In this document: positions 23,401 through 33,740 of the stretch, in pieces
Layout of the letters: every line of letters begins with the position of its first letter
Numbering within the stretch: the stretch's first letter is position 1
Assembly (NCBI GenBank): GCA_963575745.1
Contig: CAUYUJ010007247.1
Span: 43,501-107,500, forward strand
Origin: Prorocentrum cordatum
Taxonomy: Eukaryota > Sar > Dinophyceae > Prorocentrales > Prorocentraceae
DNA length: 64,000 nt
Direction of reading: 5' to 3'
Position numbers and translations under genes: made by a program
The notes under the pieces: generated by a model
Told to the model about the DNA's origin: nothing
The model's input: only the letters and a program-made list of their open reading frames with translations
Databases searched by the model: none

Positions 23401-23685
23401 CAGAGGGCCTACCGAGTGCCGTCGGCCGCCGCCGCTGCCAGCGGCCTCCACCAGCGGGCCTGCCACGGCGCGCGCGGAGGCAGGCTGGCGCAGCGCGATC
23501 CCCTGGCCGCCGCCCACCTCGGCGCTCGGGGAGCGAGGAGGGCTGTCCGCCAGCCAATCATCCTGCTCCTCCTCCGCCTGCGGGCCGTCGCTTCCAGCAG
23601 CGTCAGCCAGGCGGCCATCAGGAGTCGGAATGGAGGGAACCCCCCACTCCTCATCGGACAAGAAAGCTTCCGATGGCGAACTCAT
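20412..23685 (-). pseudogene. Retrogene of a dinoflagellate multicopy family, possibly hAT-like, one frameshift
   Basis: The ATG at 23685 (MSSPSEAFLSDEEWG) lies 28 nt downstream of a near-exact DinoSL relic. A frame of 769 codons runs to 21376. A one-base shift near 21450 (after ADVERLHSVNQ) moves the reading into a frame that continues to 20412, giving about 1090 residues in all. Residues 1-95 are acidic and disordered. About 110-265 includes FFRKRKYDGTRMKL. About 284-330 has VDIACCDAASGN and then RAHKKNKVAEQG, reminiscent of the D-(N)-A-x-N and C/xAHxLNLVV signatures of hAT-type transposases. MDTADVERLHSVNQ near 735 recalls their ERxFS motif. After the shift comes QQWMWRAFVHVNG, a motif I recall as constant in this family, then a Ser/Arg/Ala-rich region and a hydrophobic C-terminus. 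No intron is apparent. The hAT link is inference only. Confidence 0.68.
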
Positions 23686-23712
23686 CGTGGGCAATAACAA
23701 GGCCGAGTGATG

Positions 23713-23734
23713 TTTGAGCCAAAATGGTTACGGC
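23713..23734 (-). other. Relict dinoflagellate spliced leader (near-exact)
   Basis: The minus strand reads GCCGTAACCATTTTGGCTCA followed by AA. Against the 22-nt DinoSL (D followed by CCGTAGCCATTTTGGCTCAA and G), 20 of 22 positions match. The differences are G-to-A at position 7 and the last base. It sits 28 nt before the ATG of the gene at 23685. DinoSL is normally added only to RNA by trans-splicing, so finding it in genomic DNA next to an intronless gene indicates reinsertion of a mature mRNA. Confidence 0.88.
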
Positions 23735-23739
23735 ACGCG

Positions 23740-24326
23740 TGTTTAGCATTGCACATTGATCCAATATCGGCAGACCCCTCACACAGATCGCACATGCTTA
23801 ATGTTATTTTGCGGGGGCCATCGCTGCCCCACCTTTAAATGAGATGTGTTGAATGGAGCGTGTGTCCGATATGTGAAGGGGCGCGTTGAGTACCACCGCG
23901 GGGGAGGCTACTTACGGGGTCTGCCTAATCTCCCCCTCTAGACCATGGCGCGCGAAACATTGCCATCAAGCTTCTCGCAACCTGCCGACCCCCCAGTAGG
24001 AGGGAAAAGGAGCATGAGCACGACTTGCCTTGTCTCCCCCTCCTCCGCCTCCTCCTCCGCCTCCCCCTCCCCCCCATCCTCCTCCTCCTCCTCCTCCCTC
24101 CCCCCGCCTCCCCCTCCTACTTGTGATTTGCCATTTTTGCTGCCTCTCGAAAAAACAAAAATGGCATCAACCTTTTGCTGGTGGCCCAACCAGGGCCATC
24201 AGACCCGCTACTCCCAAAAGCTGCACCCGACGCGGGGCCCATCAGACCCCCAACTCCGAAACGACACCCCACAGGGCATCAACGCCCATCAACTGCTCCA
24301 AGACCAGATAGACTGCCGCGGAACTC
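23740..24326. other. Gene-free spacer with CTC simple repeat
   Basis: A CCTCCTCC/CCCCCTCC tract spans about 24035-24118. The remainder is mixed sequence with no motif I recognise. This is the upstream region of the SL-marked gene, so it could hold a promoter, but none is visible. Confidence 0.55.
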
Positions 24327-27300
24327 TCAAGCGTAGTCGTCAAAATCCTCACCCCGACGTACTGGGAAGTCGGCCACAGACAAGCTCCAGTTGGGAAGCT
24401 CGAGGTGGTCCTTGCCTCCCCAGGAGAGGGTCGCCGATCCGCAACCTATCCGTTCGTCACGGTCGTCGGGCACCCCACGGCCAGCATTAGATGCTTGCTG
24501 CCCTCGCAGGCTCGACGGAGACCGCGGGCAAGGTCGCGTCCGAAAAGCCCATTGCAGATCTCGACCTCCGTGGTGTCGCGCCCCCGCGCCAGGAACACGC
24601 CCCGCCCCTCAGCCTTCTTGATGGCTGCCAGTGTGCCCAACTGTGCGACCTTACCGTCGTCCCTCTGGGCGGGCCCTTCCTGGGTCGCATGCAGAAGCTG
24701 CTTGTGGTCCTGGTGTTGCTGCGCCTGGCTTGCCTGCAAGCCTGGGCATGTGCCTGCGCGGCTGCGGCGTCGCAGGGCTGTCCTGGGATCTGGGCCAGGC
24801 CCGCGTCCGCGTAACTGCCGCGATCGACAAAGAAGCTGGCGACGCCCGCGACGCTCGGGAGTCCGCCCGGGACGGAGCTTGTCGCACGGAAACGCAGACC
24901 CGTGGGCGAGACCAGGCCAGGCGGTCGGTCCGCCGGCGGCGTCTGCACACTCGGGGGGGCTGTGTCTGCTGACGGGGCTGCATCGGCAGCTGCTGCGTCG
25001 GCAGCCCTCGGGGCTGGTGACTGCGCCTCAAGCTGCAGTAGCCCCGCTGCGGCTGGTCGAGGAGGGGTCGCCCCAGCTTGCCGGGCCCCGGTGATGCGCA
25101 TCTGGGCCAGCTGGCTCCTCCAGCGTGCATGGGGCGCGCTTGTCGTCCTCGGCCTCGGTGTAGCTGGCCAAGTGATCCGCGCAGTGGGCGAGCCGCTCAA
25201 CAACGGCACCGATCTCCTCGTCGAAGCCCGAGGCGACGCACTGCAGGGCGTCGGCTTCGTCGGACCCGCTGCCTCTGGCCTCGAGGTAGACGCTGAGCAT
25301 GGCCCCCTCCTGATCTAGGTCGTCGGCTTCGGACTCGTGGCCCTGCCCGTCGCCCCCCTCGCGGGGCGGGCGCCGGCCCGAGCATGGAAGCGCCCTGGAT
25401 GGAGATCTCCCGCTGCTGCTGCCCCGACTCCCCCTGGAGGGGGCCCGCGGCGACCCGCTGCGGTCCAGTCGCTTCCAGCGGTCGCCCGGGCCCTTCATCG
25501 CGGCGCCGAGCTCGCTCCTCCCCCCGGTCGGCATCTCCCCCGTGGCCGAGGCGGACCCCGCTGGATGCCTGTTGATGATGGTGCTACTTCGGGTTCGGAT
25601 GAGCTGCCGCTGCCAGGCCGTGAGCGAGCGGTGCCTGCCCCTGACAGGCTTGCCTTGCCAGGGTTGCAGCTTCTCCCGCGCGAGCTTGGGCAGTGCAGAT
25701 CCCGCCGCGGCAATCCCCATCTCGCGGGCGCCAGCTGGCGGATGGTAGAGGAGCTCCTCGAGGATGCCCCGCGGCAGCCTGCCTGCCGCGCTGAGGGCGG
25801 GGTGGGCCTGCGCTTCGCCCATCCCCAAGGCGAAGTCGAGGCTGGCCCCCTCGGGGCCGCGGGCGCCCCCAGCCCAGAGGGCCCCCCCCTTCCTTTCGCT
25901 GCCTTCACGACGCTGGCAGAGGAAGATGACCCACTGGGCGCCGCTCGACCAGTTCACCCGAGCCCTGATGGGGAGGTGCTTCAGGTCCCCGGAGTCCAAA
26001 TCGTCCAAGTCGACGTCCTCGGGGCTCGGAGCTGGCACGGGCACTGTCGGCGACTCGAAGCGTGCCGACTGGGGGCTTCCTGCTGGGGCAGGCGAGCCGC
26101 GCCTGGGGGGGGTGGTGGTGTGCCCGCTGCTCGCCAGGGCTGCTGGGGCGCTGGCTCCCGGGCCCCTCCCGCCCCGCGCCGCCCGCCGTCGGATGCCGCT
26201 GTGGGGGGAGCGGCCGTTGTAGCCGAGCGCACTGCAGCACGTCCGGCTTCTCGGCCAAGATGGACGAGGCAAAGAAGGGCCCCTGCCGAGGGCCCGACCG
26301 CCTGGTGGAAGCAAGTGACGATCGAACACTTGTCACCGAGCCGGGTGGCTTTGTAGACCTGCTTGTGGTGCTCACAGAGACAGACCGTGGCGTTCTTGCC
26401 GTCGACTGGCGGTGGCAGGTCCGAAGCCTGCCCGTCCTCCCAGAGCAACGTCATGGGGGTCGTGTCGGCTGCGTCGCGACAGCCGCCTGGGTCAGAGGCC
26501 TCATCGCGCCCTTGATGAGGGCGCCTTCCTTGACGGCTTCGCAGGGCCGCTCTTCGACCTCGACCGCGGACTCGGACTCCTGGCCCAGGAGCTCTGCCAC
26601 GCCCCCAGCCACGCCTGGCTCCGCAGCGCCTGCCGATTCACGGCGGCGGCGTCGCCGGCGGCTGCAGCGCCCGCAGCAGCAGGCCAGGTAGAAGAAGTGC
26701 ATCAGGCAGGTGGCGAACAGGCGGGCCCCGCTGGTGAGGGCCCGCCCCGTGAGGGCGCAGAACCGGCGGGGAGTCAGTCGAGCGCGGGCGCCGATGTCGA
26801 CGATGGCCGCCGAGTCGAGCGCCGCGTACTCCACGCCGTGGAGCTCCTTCTCATCCTTGGGCTGGCAGCCCCCACATCGGCACAGGTGTGCCCACTTCCC
26901 CTGCTCGAACTTCTGCTGGCGGGCTCGGCTGCTCGCTCCTTTGATCCTGTTGTGCTGAACCCAGAGCCCCTTCTTGCCGACGCGTTCGGTTTCGTCGAAT
27001 ACCAGCCCAATCCGCGCCACGTGTCCGTCGAGCTTCACGAGGAGATCGTTGGGCTTCCTGCCGGCCCCGCGATCACGAACGGTCCTCTGGTATCGTGTTG
27101 GGGCCCGTTGCAGGGCCGGCCCAAATGACCGTGACAGGCTGCGGCGGCGTCGGCGGCAGAAGGCGATCCACCTCTGCTTCTCCTGGCGGGTTCCGCGCAT
27201 GCACAGCAGCAGCGCGCGCGGCAAAGGCCGGCGGCTGCCCCAATGACCCAGCGCACCCAAGCGCACGGCGCGAAGGGTCCGCAAACTGTGCGCTGCCGGG

Positions 27301-28067
27301 GCGAGGACGCCGGTGCAGCACAGGGCGATGAGGGCCCAGCCGACGATGGGCTGGGCGGCGCCGAACAAGCGCACGCCGCAGCTGTCGGTCAAGTACACGA
27401 CCCAGCCGCCGTCGAACCGCAGCCTGCCAGTATCCGGTTGGGTCGAGAAGGCGCCTTTGAGGTTCTCGAACGAATGTGCCCAACCCCCCATCCCCTCGCT
27501 TTCCAGGACCAGGTGTGGTTCCCCAGGTTCTCCCAACTGAGATAGCCCAGGCCCCACCCCCCAATCCAGGAGGTGTCTGAAGTGCCGTTCGGGGTGGGAG
27601 GGTGGGTGGCGTCCTTCCTGGGTGGAGCGGCCGGCGGCACAGGGGGCACGCCAAGCCCCCGCCGGCGGCAACCCATGCTCGCCTGACCCTGACTCCGCTG
27701 GGCCCTGGGGGCCCCCCATCATCGGGTTCCCGCGGTACCCCTTCCGCAGTAGGGGGTCCTGGTCGCCGTCGTCGTAGTACGACGGGCCGTACTCTCCGAG
27801 CGTCTGCGGGGTGGGCCAGCCCACCGCCGTCGCCAGCCAGGGTGGTGGCCCGCAGCATCGCGCGGCTGGGGGTCCCCGGCGCCGCGCGCCGCTGACCTCC
27901 TCCCTGCGCGCGCCTGGCCACGGCCGGCAGCGGCAACCCGGCCGCCTCCCAGCCGCGGGGCGCCCCGCGCGGCGCCATGGTGCGGTCGCGCGTGGCACTC
28001 CCGGGTCGCCCCGGGATCTTTCGGGCTCCCGGAGTGGGCCTCCGGGACGCCCTGGCCTTTGGGCCAC
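24327..28067 (-). pseudogene. Decayed N-terminal part of a retroelement-type polyprotein
   Basis: Protein-like sequence shifts among three minus-strand frames. From about 28060 to 26451 one open frame carries YYDDGDQDPLLRKGYRG, a hydrophobic stretch (IVGWALIALCCTGVLAPA), then KGLWVQHNRIKGASSRARQQ, HLCRCGGCQPKDEKELHG, RFCALTGRALTSGARLFATC and LMHFFYLACCCGRC. A second frame at about 26410-26300 holds a Cys/His block (CLCEHHKQVYKATRLGDKC, then CFHQA). A third (about 26060-25030) holds DVDLDDLDSGDLKHLPIRAR, VIFLCQRR and LPRGILEELLYHPP. At 24700-24330 the path reads VAQLGTLAAIKKAEGRGVFL, CNGLFGRDLARGLRRACEG, then WGGKDHLELPNWSLSVADFP to a stop at 24327. I recall this order from long uncharacterised dinoflagellate polyproteins, in which the module seen at 1616-2786 comes next. 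At least four frame breaks; introns might explain some. Confidence 0.5.
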
Positions 28068-28082
28068 CCGAGGCCGGCCCCC

Positions 28083-28216
28083 AGCTTGACCCAGAAAGCT
28101 TGAGCGGGGACGAGGAAGAGGAAGGGAAAGCGAAGAGGAAGGACAAAGGGCAGGGGAAACAACCCCCGCATTCCTGGGGTCAGGGAGAGCCTAGCGTTTG
28201 ACCAAACAACTGAGGC
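28083..28216. repeat. Dispersed ~130-bp repeat, copy 2
   Basis: Second copy of the segment at 1489-1617, in the same orientation, from CTTGACCCAGAAAGCTTGAG to GACCAAACAACT. Here it directly abuts the 5' side of the decayed polyprotein. The 29-bp direct repeats that flank copy 1 are absent. Confidence 0.7.
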
Positions 28217-29456
28217 TCCCAAAAACCATCAATAAGCCCCCAAGAGGCCATCAAGGGACCTCCGGAGAGCCCCCCCCGGAGAGCCCCCCAGAGACCATCA
28301 GAGGCCCCCGCGAGGCCCCCAAAGCCCTCAGAAGGCCGCAGGAGACCCTCACGAGTCATCCGCCTTCTCCTCTTCCTCCTCCTCCTGCTCCTCTTCCACC
28401 TCCTCCTTCTCCTCCTCCCTCTCCTCGTGTCTTCTCTATCAGACATTATCTCGGCGATACCAAGATGGCCTCATGTACGCATGTAGGCCCAAGATGGCTC
28501 CAATATCGTGCGGGATGGACCAAGTTCGCCTCCAACATGGCGACAAGTCGCCCCAACACTGCCCAGTCGACCCTGGGATGGCCCCGGAGCTTGCCCCCGA
28601 TCCTCCGCACAAAAAGTGAATGGAACACCTTAACTCTGGAGTGGATCTCGCCAGCGCGAGGCGTCGGCGATCTCTTACCAAGCCCACCCCACGCCTCGTC
28701 GCTCTGCTGGGCTCGGCCTGCGCCTGCACATTCTCCGCCCTCGGCCGGCCGTGGCCGACACCCCAAACTCCCAGGGGGGCGGGAATCTGGAATCGGTGCG
28801 CCTGACCTGGCCCCCCCCCCCCTCCTCCTCCTTTTCCTCCTCAATCCTTCCGCTGCTATCTGTCTGCTCGCCCCGCGCCTGTCTCGTACCCTGGCGCTCG
28901 GGCTGGGCACTCGTACTGTGCGTGGCCAGCCCTCTGTGCGCCAAGTGCCATGGTGCGTCCAAACTGTCCTGCGAGGCCGTGCTGCGACGATTGGTCGGGA
29001 AGGTAGTGCACCGGGGCATTTTAGTACCCCATGACTCATTCATGACGTAGATATGGGTGGGTAGGCAAGACATAAGACATGGAAGTAGAAGGTGTGTCGT
29101 CGAAGGAAGTGGGCGTGTCCTTTTTCGCTTACTCGGGTGCGATTGCACCTCGCGTGTGAGGCCGTCAAATAAAGCGGCGCCGCTTGAGCCCAAACGGGGT
29201 CGATATCTCGCCTTTGATCTCTGTTCGAATTCAAATGGCCGCAAGCGTTGGGCAGAGAAAGCGTTGGCACTGTCGTGTTGGCACACGGACCCATGTGTAA
29301 CTACGTAGCACCCCGCAGTCGCGGATAAGAGTGACGGGGACGGCGGGGACCTCTGTAGTCTGCGAGCGCCTTTTTGTTTGTTTGTTTTTTGTTTTTGTTC
29401 TTCGTACAAGTTATATGACGGACCCGCTGCAAGCGCCAATCTTTCGATAAAACAAT
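28217..29456. other. Spacer with AGGCC repeats, CTC tract and CCAAGATGGC units
   Basis: At 28220-28345 CCCCCNGAGAGCC and AGGCCCCCAAAG units recur. At 28362-28432 there is a CTC/TTCC pyrimidine tract. At 28455-28540 there are four degenerate CCAAGATGGC units. A short poly-C/CTC tract is at 28810-28835 and a T/GTTTG tract at 29371-29398. No gene is seen. Confidence 0.55.
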
Positions 29457-29996
29457 GTGGGTGGGACGCGGGGTGGGTCGCGGGTGGGTCGCGGGTGCGT
29501 CGCGGGTGGGCCGCGGGTGGGTCGCGGGTGGGTCGCGGGCGGGTCGGGCGGGGTGGGTCGCGGGGTGGTGTATGGGTCACTCGTCACGGGTTAGGTGCGT
29601 GTGGGTCGCGAATAGGGGGTCTGCGGGTGTGGGTCGTGGGGGTGGGTCGCGGGTGGGTCGCGGGCGGGTCGCGGGGTGGGTCGCGGGGTCGGTGCGGGGG
29701 GTCGCGGGCGGGGGTCGCGGGTGTGGGTCGCGAGGGGTCGAGGTGTGGTCGTCAGTGGGGTGGGTCGCGGGTGGGTCGCGGGCGGGTCGCGGGGTGGGTC
29801 GCGGGGTGGGTGGGTCACGGGTAGGTCGCGTGTGGGTCGCGAGGGGGTCGCGGGTGGGTCGTGGGGCGGGTCGCGGGTGGGTCGCGGGCGGGTCGCGGGG
29901 TGGGTCGCGGGGTCGGTTGCGGGTGGGTCGCGGGCGGGTCGCGGGGTGGGTCGCGGGGTGGGTGGCGGGTGGGTCGCAGGCCGGGTCGCGGGGGGG
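29457..29996 (+). repeat. GGGTCGCGGGTG minisatellite, G-quadruplex type
   Basis: About 540 bp of near-continuous GGGTCGCGGGTG/GGGTCGCGGGCG/GGGTCGCGGGG modules, 10-12 bp each. The plus strand carries GGG runs separated by one to five bases over the whole length, which satisfies the usual four-run G-quadruplex pattern many times. It ends abruptly at a CAAA repeat. Confidence 0.88.
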
Positions 29997-30060
29997 ACGA
30001 CGCCAAACAACAAACAAACAAACAAACAACAATCACACAAACAAACAACAGCAACAACAT
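29997..30060. repeat. CAAA/CAACAA simple repeat
   Basis: CAAACAAACAAACAAACAAC and similar units directly follow the G-rich array. A complementary GTTTGTTTG tract lies upstream of the array at about 29371-29398, so the G-rich array is bracketed by complementary simple repeats. Confidence 0.8.
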
Positions 30061-30076
30061 CACGGCAAAACAACCG

Positions 30077-30133
30077 GCTGGTGGACCCGGTGAAGGTCCA
30101 CCAGCTCGCTGTTTCGCTCCTTGTGGCGAAACA
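30077..30133. other. Two adjacent perfect hairpins
   Basis: Hairpin 1 (30077-30105) has the stem GCTGGTGGACC with GGTCCACCAGC and a 7-nt loop. Hairpin 2 (30110-30133) has the stem TGTTTCGC with GCGAAACA and an 8-nt loop. CTGGTGGACCC recurs just downstream at about 30139. They sit between the CAAA repeat and the 21-bp array. Confidence 0.75.
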
Positions 30134-30179
30134 TCTCACTGGTGGACCCAGACCCCCCCCGGGCAACGCAACGCAACAT

Positions 30180-32645
30180 ATGGTTGGCAACAGAAACCAA
30201 AGGAAGCCATTGGAAAATCCCCTGGAATCCTTCGGAATCCTGAAGAAAGCCGACGCATTCCCACGAGCTGATACGATGTGCGCTCCCCCGAGCCGAAACC
30301 TTCGGGCATGCTATAGAATTTTTCAGGGATGCTATATAATCCCGAAGGGAAGGCTGCAGAACCCCTAAGGGATGCTGTAGACTGCCTAAGGAATGCTAGT
30401 GAATCCCTAAGGGATGCTACAGAATCCCTAAGGGCTGTTATAGAATCCCTAAGGGCTGCTGCGTAATCCCTTAGGGAATGCTAAAAGCTGAAACAGAATC
30501 CCGAAGGGATGCTATAGAATCCCTCAGGGATGCTACGGAATGCCTAAGGGGAGGCTGCAGAAACCCTAAGGGACGCAACGGGATCCCTAAGTGATGCTGT
30601 AGAAACCTTAAGGGCTGCCATAGACCCCCCCTGGGCTGCCATAGAACCCTGAATGGATTCTATAGAATCCCTGAGGGATGCTGTAGAATCCCTCAGGGAT
30701 GCTATAAAATCATAAAAGGGATGCTACAGAATGCCTAAGGGGAGGCTATAGAATCCTTGAGGGGATGCTATAGAATCCGTGGGGAATGCTGTGGGATCCC
30801 TAAGGGATGCTAGAGAATCCCTCAGGGGGTCTGCAGAACCCCTCAAGGATGATATAATATCTTCAGGAAAGGGATGTTATATACTCCCTAAGGGATGCTA
30901 TAGAATCCCAGAGGGATGCCATCCAATCTTCAAGGGATGCGGTAGAATCCTGAAGGGGAGGCTGCGGAACCTCCAAGGGATGCTATACACTCCCCAAAAG
31001 GGATGCTATAGAACCCCTAATGGGGCGCTAGTGAATCCTTACGGGGATGCTATAGAATCCTTAAAAAGGAATGCTATGTGATCCCTAAGGAGATGCCATA
31101 TAATCCTTAAGGGAATGCTATAGAATCCTTGGGGGATGGTATGGGGTCCCTATGCTGTAAAATCCCTACGGGCTGCCACAAAATCCGTATGCCACAGAAT
31201 CCTTAAGGGGATGTTATGAAACTCCTTAAGGTGATGCTATAGAATCTGAAATAAGGATGCTATAAAATCCTTCAGGGATGCGATAGAATCCCGGAGGGAC
31301 GCTATAAAATCCCTGAGGGATGCTGTAGGATCCCTGAGGGATGCTACATCATTCCTAAGGGCTGTTATAAAATCCTTCAGGGCTGCTACAGAATCCCTAA
31401 ACAGGATGCCATAGGCTGAGACAGAGTCCCGAAAGGATGCTATATAATCCCTAAGGGATGCTACGGAATGCCCAAGGGGAGGCTGCAGAAACCCTAAGGG
31501 ATGCTACCGGATCCCTAAGTGATGCTATAGAAACCCGAAGGGCTGCCATAGAATCCCTTAGGGCTGCCATAGACGCCCGAATGGACTCTATAGAATCCCT
31601 GAGGGATGCTATAGAATCTCTGAGGGATGCTATAGAATCATTAAAGGTGATGCTAATATATGCTATAGAATCCATAAAAAGGCTGCTAAGGAACCCCGCA
31701 AGGATGCAATATAATCCCCTAAGGGGTGCTATAGAATCCCTAAGGGATGCTACGGAACCCCCTACGGGATGCTGTAGGATCCCTAAGGGATGCGGTGGGA
31801 ACTCTAAGGGGTACTATAGGATCCCCAAGGGGAGGCAGCAGAACCCCTAAGGGATGCTATAGAAGCCTTGAGGGATGCTATAGAATCCCTCAGGCATGCC
31901 ATAGAATCTTCAAGGGATGCGATATAATCCCAATGAACTGCTATAGAATCCTTGAGGGATGCTATATAATCCCTAAGGGAGGCTGTAGAATCCCTGAGGG
32001 ATGCTCTAGGATCCTTACAGGGATGCTATAGAATCCCTCAGGGATGCTCTAGAATGCTTAAGGGGATGCTATAGACATGCTATAGAATCCTTAAGGGGAT
32101 GCTATCGATTCCTTAAGGGGTGCTATATAATCCTGAAGGGGATGCTATAGAGTCCCCTGAGAGATGCTATCGTATCCATAAGGGCTGATGTAGAATCCTT
32201 AAGGGGATGTTATAGAATCCCGAAGGGGATGCTATGGAACCTTTGAGGGATGCGATAGAATGCTTAAGGGGCTGCTATCGCATCCCTAAGGGGGATGCTA
32301 TAGAAATGCTATAGCATCCCTGGCCCTAAGGGGATGCTGTAGAATCCTTAAAGGGATGCTACAGAATCCCAGAGATCCTGCTAAAGAATCCTTAAGGGAT
32401 GCTACAGAATCCCTAAGGGGAGGCTGCTGAACCCCTCAGGGATGCTATAGTCCCTCATGGGATGCTATAGAATTCCTGAGGGCTGCTATACTACCCCTAA
32501 GGGATACTATAGAATCCCTGAGGGATGCTATAGAATCCGTAAGGGATGCCATATAATCTTAAGGGATGCTATAGAATCCCTAAGGGGTGCTCTAGAATCC
32601 TGACGGGGATGCTATGGAATCCCTAGGGGATGCTACTGAATAGTA
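30180..32645. repeat. ~2.4-kb tandem array of a 21-bp near-palindromic repeat
   Basis: Roughly 110 degenerate copies of a unit built on AGGGATGCTATAGAATCCCT plus one base. The unit is its own reverse complement except for one base pair, with CTATAG at the centre. Spacing is mostly 20-22 bp with occasional larger gaps. Because 21 bp is seven codons, in-phase stretches encode a heptad (DAIESLR) on the plus strand and a near-identical one (DSIASLR) on the minus strand. Length changes break the frame every few units, so I do not call a gene. Confidence 0.9.
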
Positions 32646-33100
32646 ACAAATCGAAATAACAGTAGCAGCAAGAAAGGTAGGAGTAGGGCAATAATATTCG
32701 TCATGGGAGTAGTCGTAGTCGTACTCTTACTCGTAACACTAGTGAGAAATACTTAGATTAGTCGTAATAATATTAGCAATGGTAATGGTAAGAACACTGG
32801 AAATAATGTCAGTGGCAGTGGCAATGATATTTGTAATAATACGAGTAGGAGTAGGAGTAGTAGGAGTAGCACGAATAGTCGTAGGAGGAAGAGGAGTCGC
32901 GGTTGTAGTGGCACAAGTAGTCGTCGTCTTAGTAATAATAGTCGTCGTAATAGTTGTCATAATGGTGGTAGTAGTAAGAGTGTCAGTAATAGTAGTAGCG
33001 CTGGTAGTAATGATGATAATGAGAGTAATCGCATTCGGAATACTACCAATAATGATAATTGTGGTACGAGTGGTAGAAATAATAATAATCCACCTCCTCC
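32646..33100. repeat. Degenerate GTA/TAA/AGT trinucleotide region
   Basis: The plus strand is dominated by three-base words GTA, TAG, TAA, AGT and GTC. It looks like a decayed (GTA)n-type microsatellite. Frames of valine/isoleucine or threonine are artefacts. Confidence 0.75.
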
Positions 33101-33240
33101 TCCTCTTCCTCCCCCCCTGCTCCTCCTCTTCCTGCCCCTCCTCCGGTGTTCGGCGGCCGCGGGGCCCACAGCTGTTTTTTGGCGGCCCGTGGGCCCAGGA
33201 ACGGCGTCCACAAAAACTCAACCAAAAAAAGCAAAGTATC
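33100..33240. repeat. CTC tract and copy 1 of a ~110-bp GGCGGCC...GGGCCCA repeat
   Basis: The tail matches three further copies near 34965-35040, 35095-35185 and 35215-35300. Recognisable parts are GTTTTTCGGCGGCCC, TGGGCCCA and GGCG(G/T)C(C/G)(A/C)A. The three downstream copies stand in tandem at about 125-130 bp spacing. Confidence 0.65.
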
Positions 33241-33540
33241 CCGGCAAAGCAACCTAACAGCGATGTGTAGAAGCATATCTGGGAGCATTCCTTTTGAGAT
33301 TCATCTAGGAGTCCTGTTATAGAATTCTGTCACCTGAAAAACGGCCGCAGAAGCGGCGATCTGATTTTTCTGTCGATTTGGCCCGACCTGGACACAACGC
33401 GATATCGCAGTTTGTCGTTCGCCACATCGCTAAAACTCCAACGCTGAATTGCGCGCATGGGTCCGCAATACACACCCTACCAGACCTCGCCATGATGCAC
33501 CGCGATACGCTGCCTCATCCGCCCAGAAATGGTCGACGCC
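33241..33540. other. Spacer, nothing recognised
   Basis: Unique-looking sequence between two repeat blocks. No gene or structure is seen. Confidence 0.5.
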
Positions 33541-33740
33541 ATCAGCGTCCGATTTTTACATCCGATTTTGCGTCCGATTTTGCGTCCGATTTGCGTCCGA
33601 TTTTGCGTCCGATTTGCGTCCGGTTTTTGTCCGATTTTAAATCCGATTTGCGTCTGATTTGTTTTAGTATTGAATCGACACACAAAAAATCGGACGCGAA
33701 ATCGGAAGCGAAATCGGTCGCAAAATCGGTCGCTGCTGGG
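33541..33740. repeat. GTCCGATTTTGC tandem repeat with an inverted counterpart
   Basis: From 33545 to 33665 the unit (C)GTCCGATTTTG, 10-13 bp, repeats about nine times. After about 20 unrelated bases, 33687-33735 carries the complementary phase (ATCGGACGCGAAATCGGAAG). The two halves can pair as an imperfect long hairpin. Confidence 0.8.

Noticed and set aside
31390-31400. CCCTAAA as telomere-type repeat
   Set aside because: A single occurrence inside the 21-bp array, not a telomeric array.
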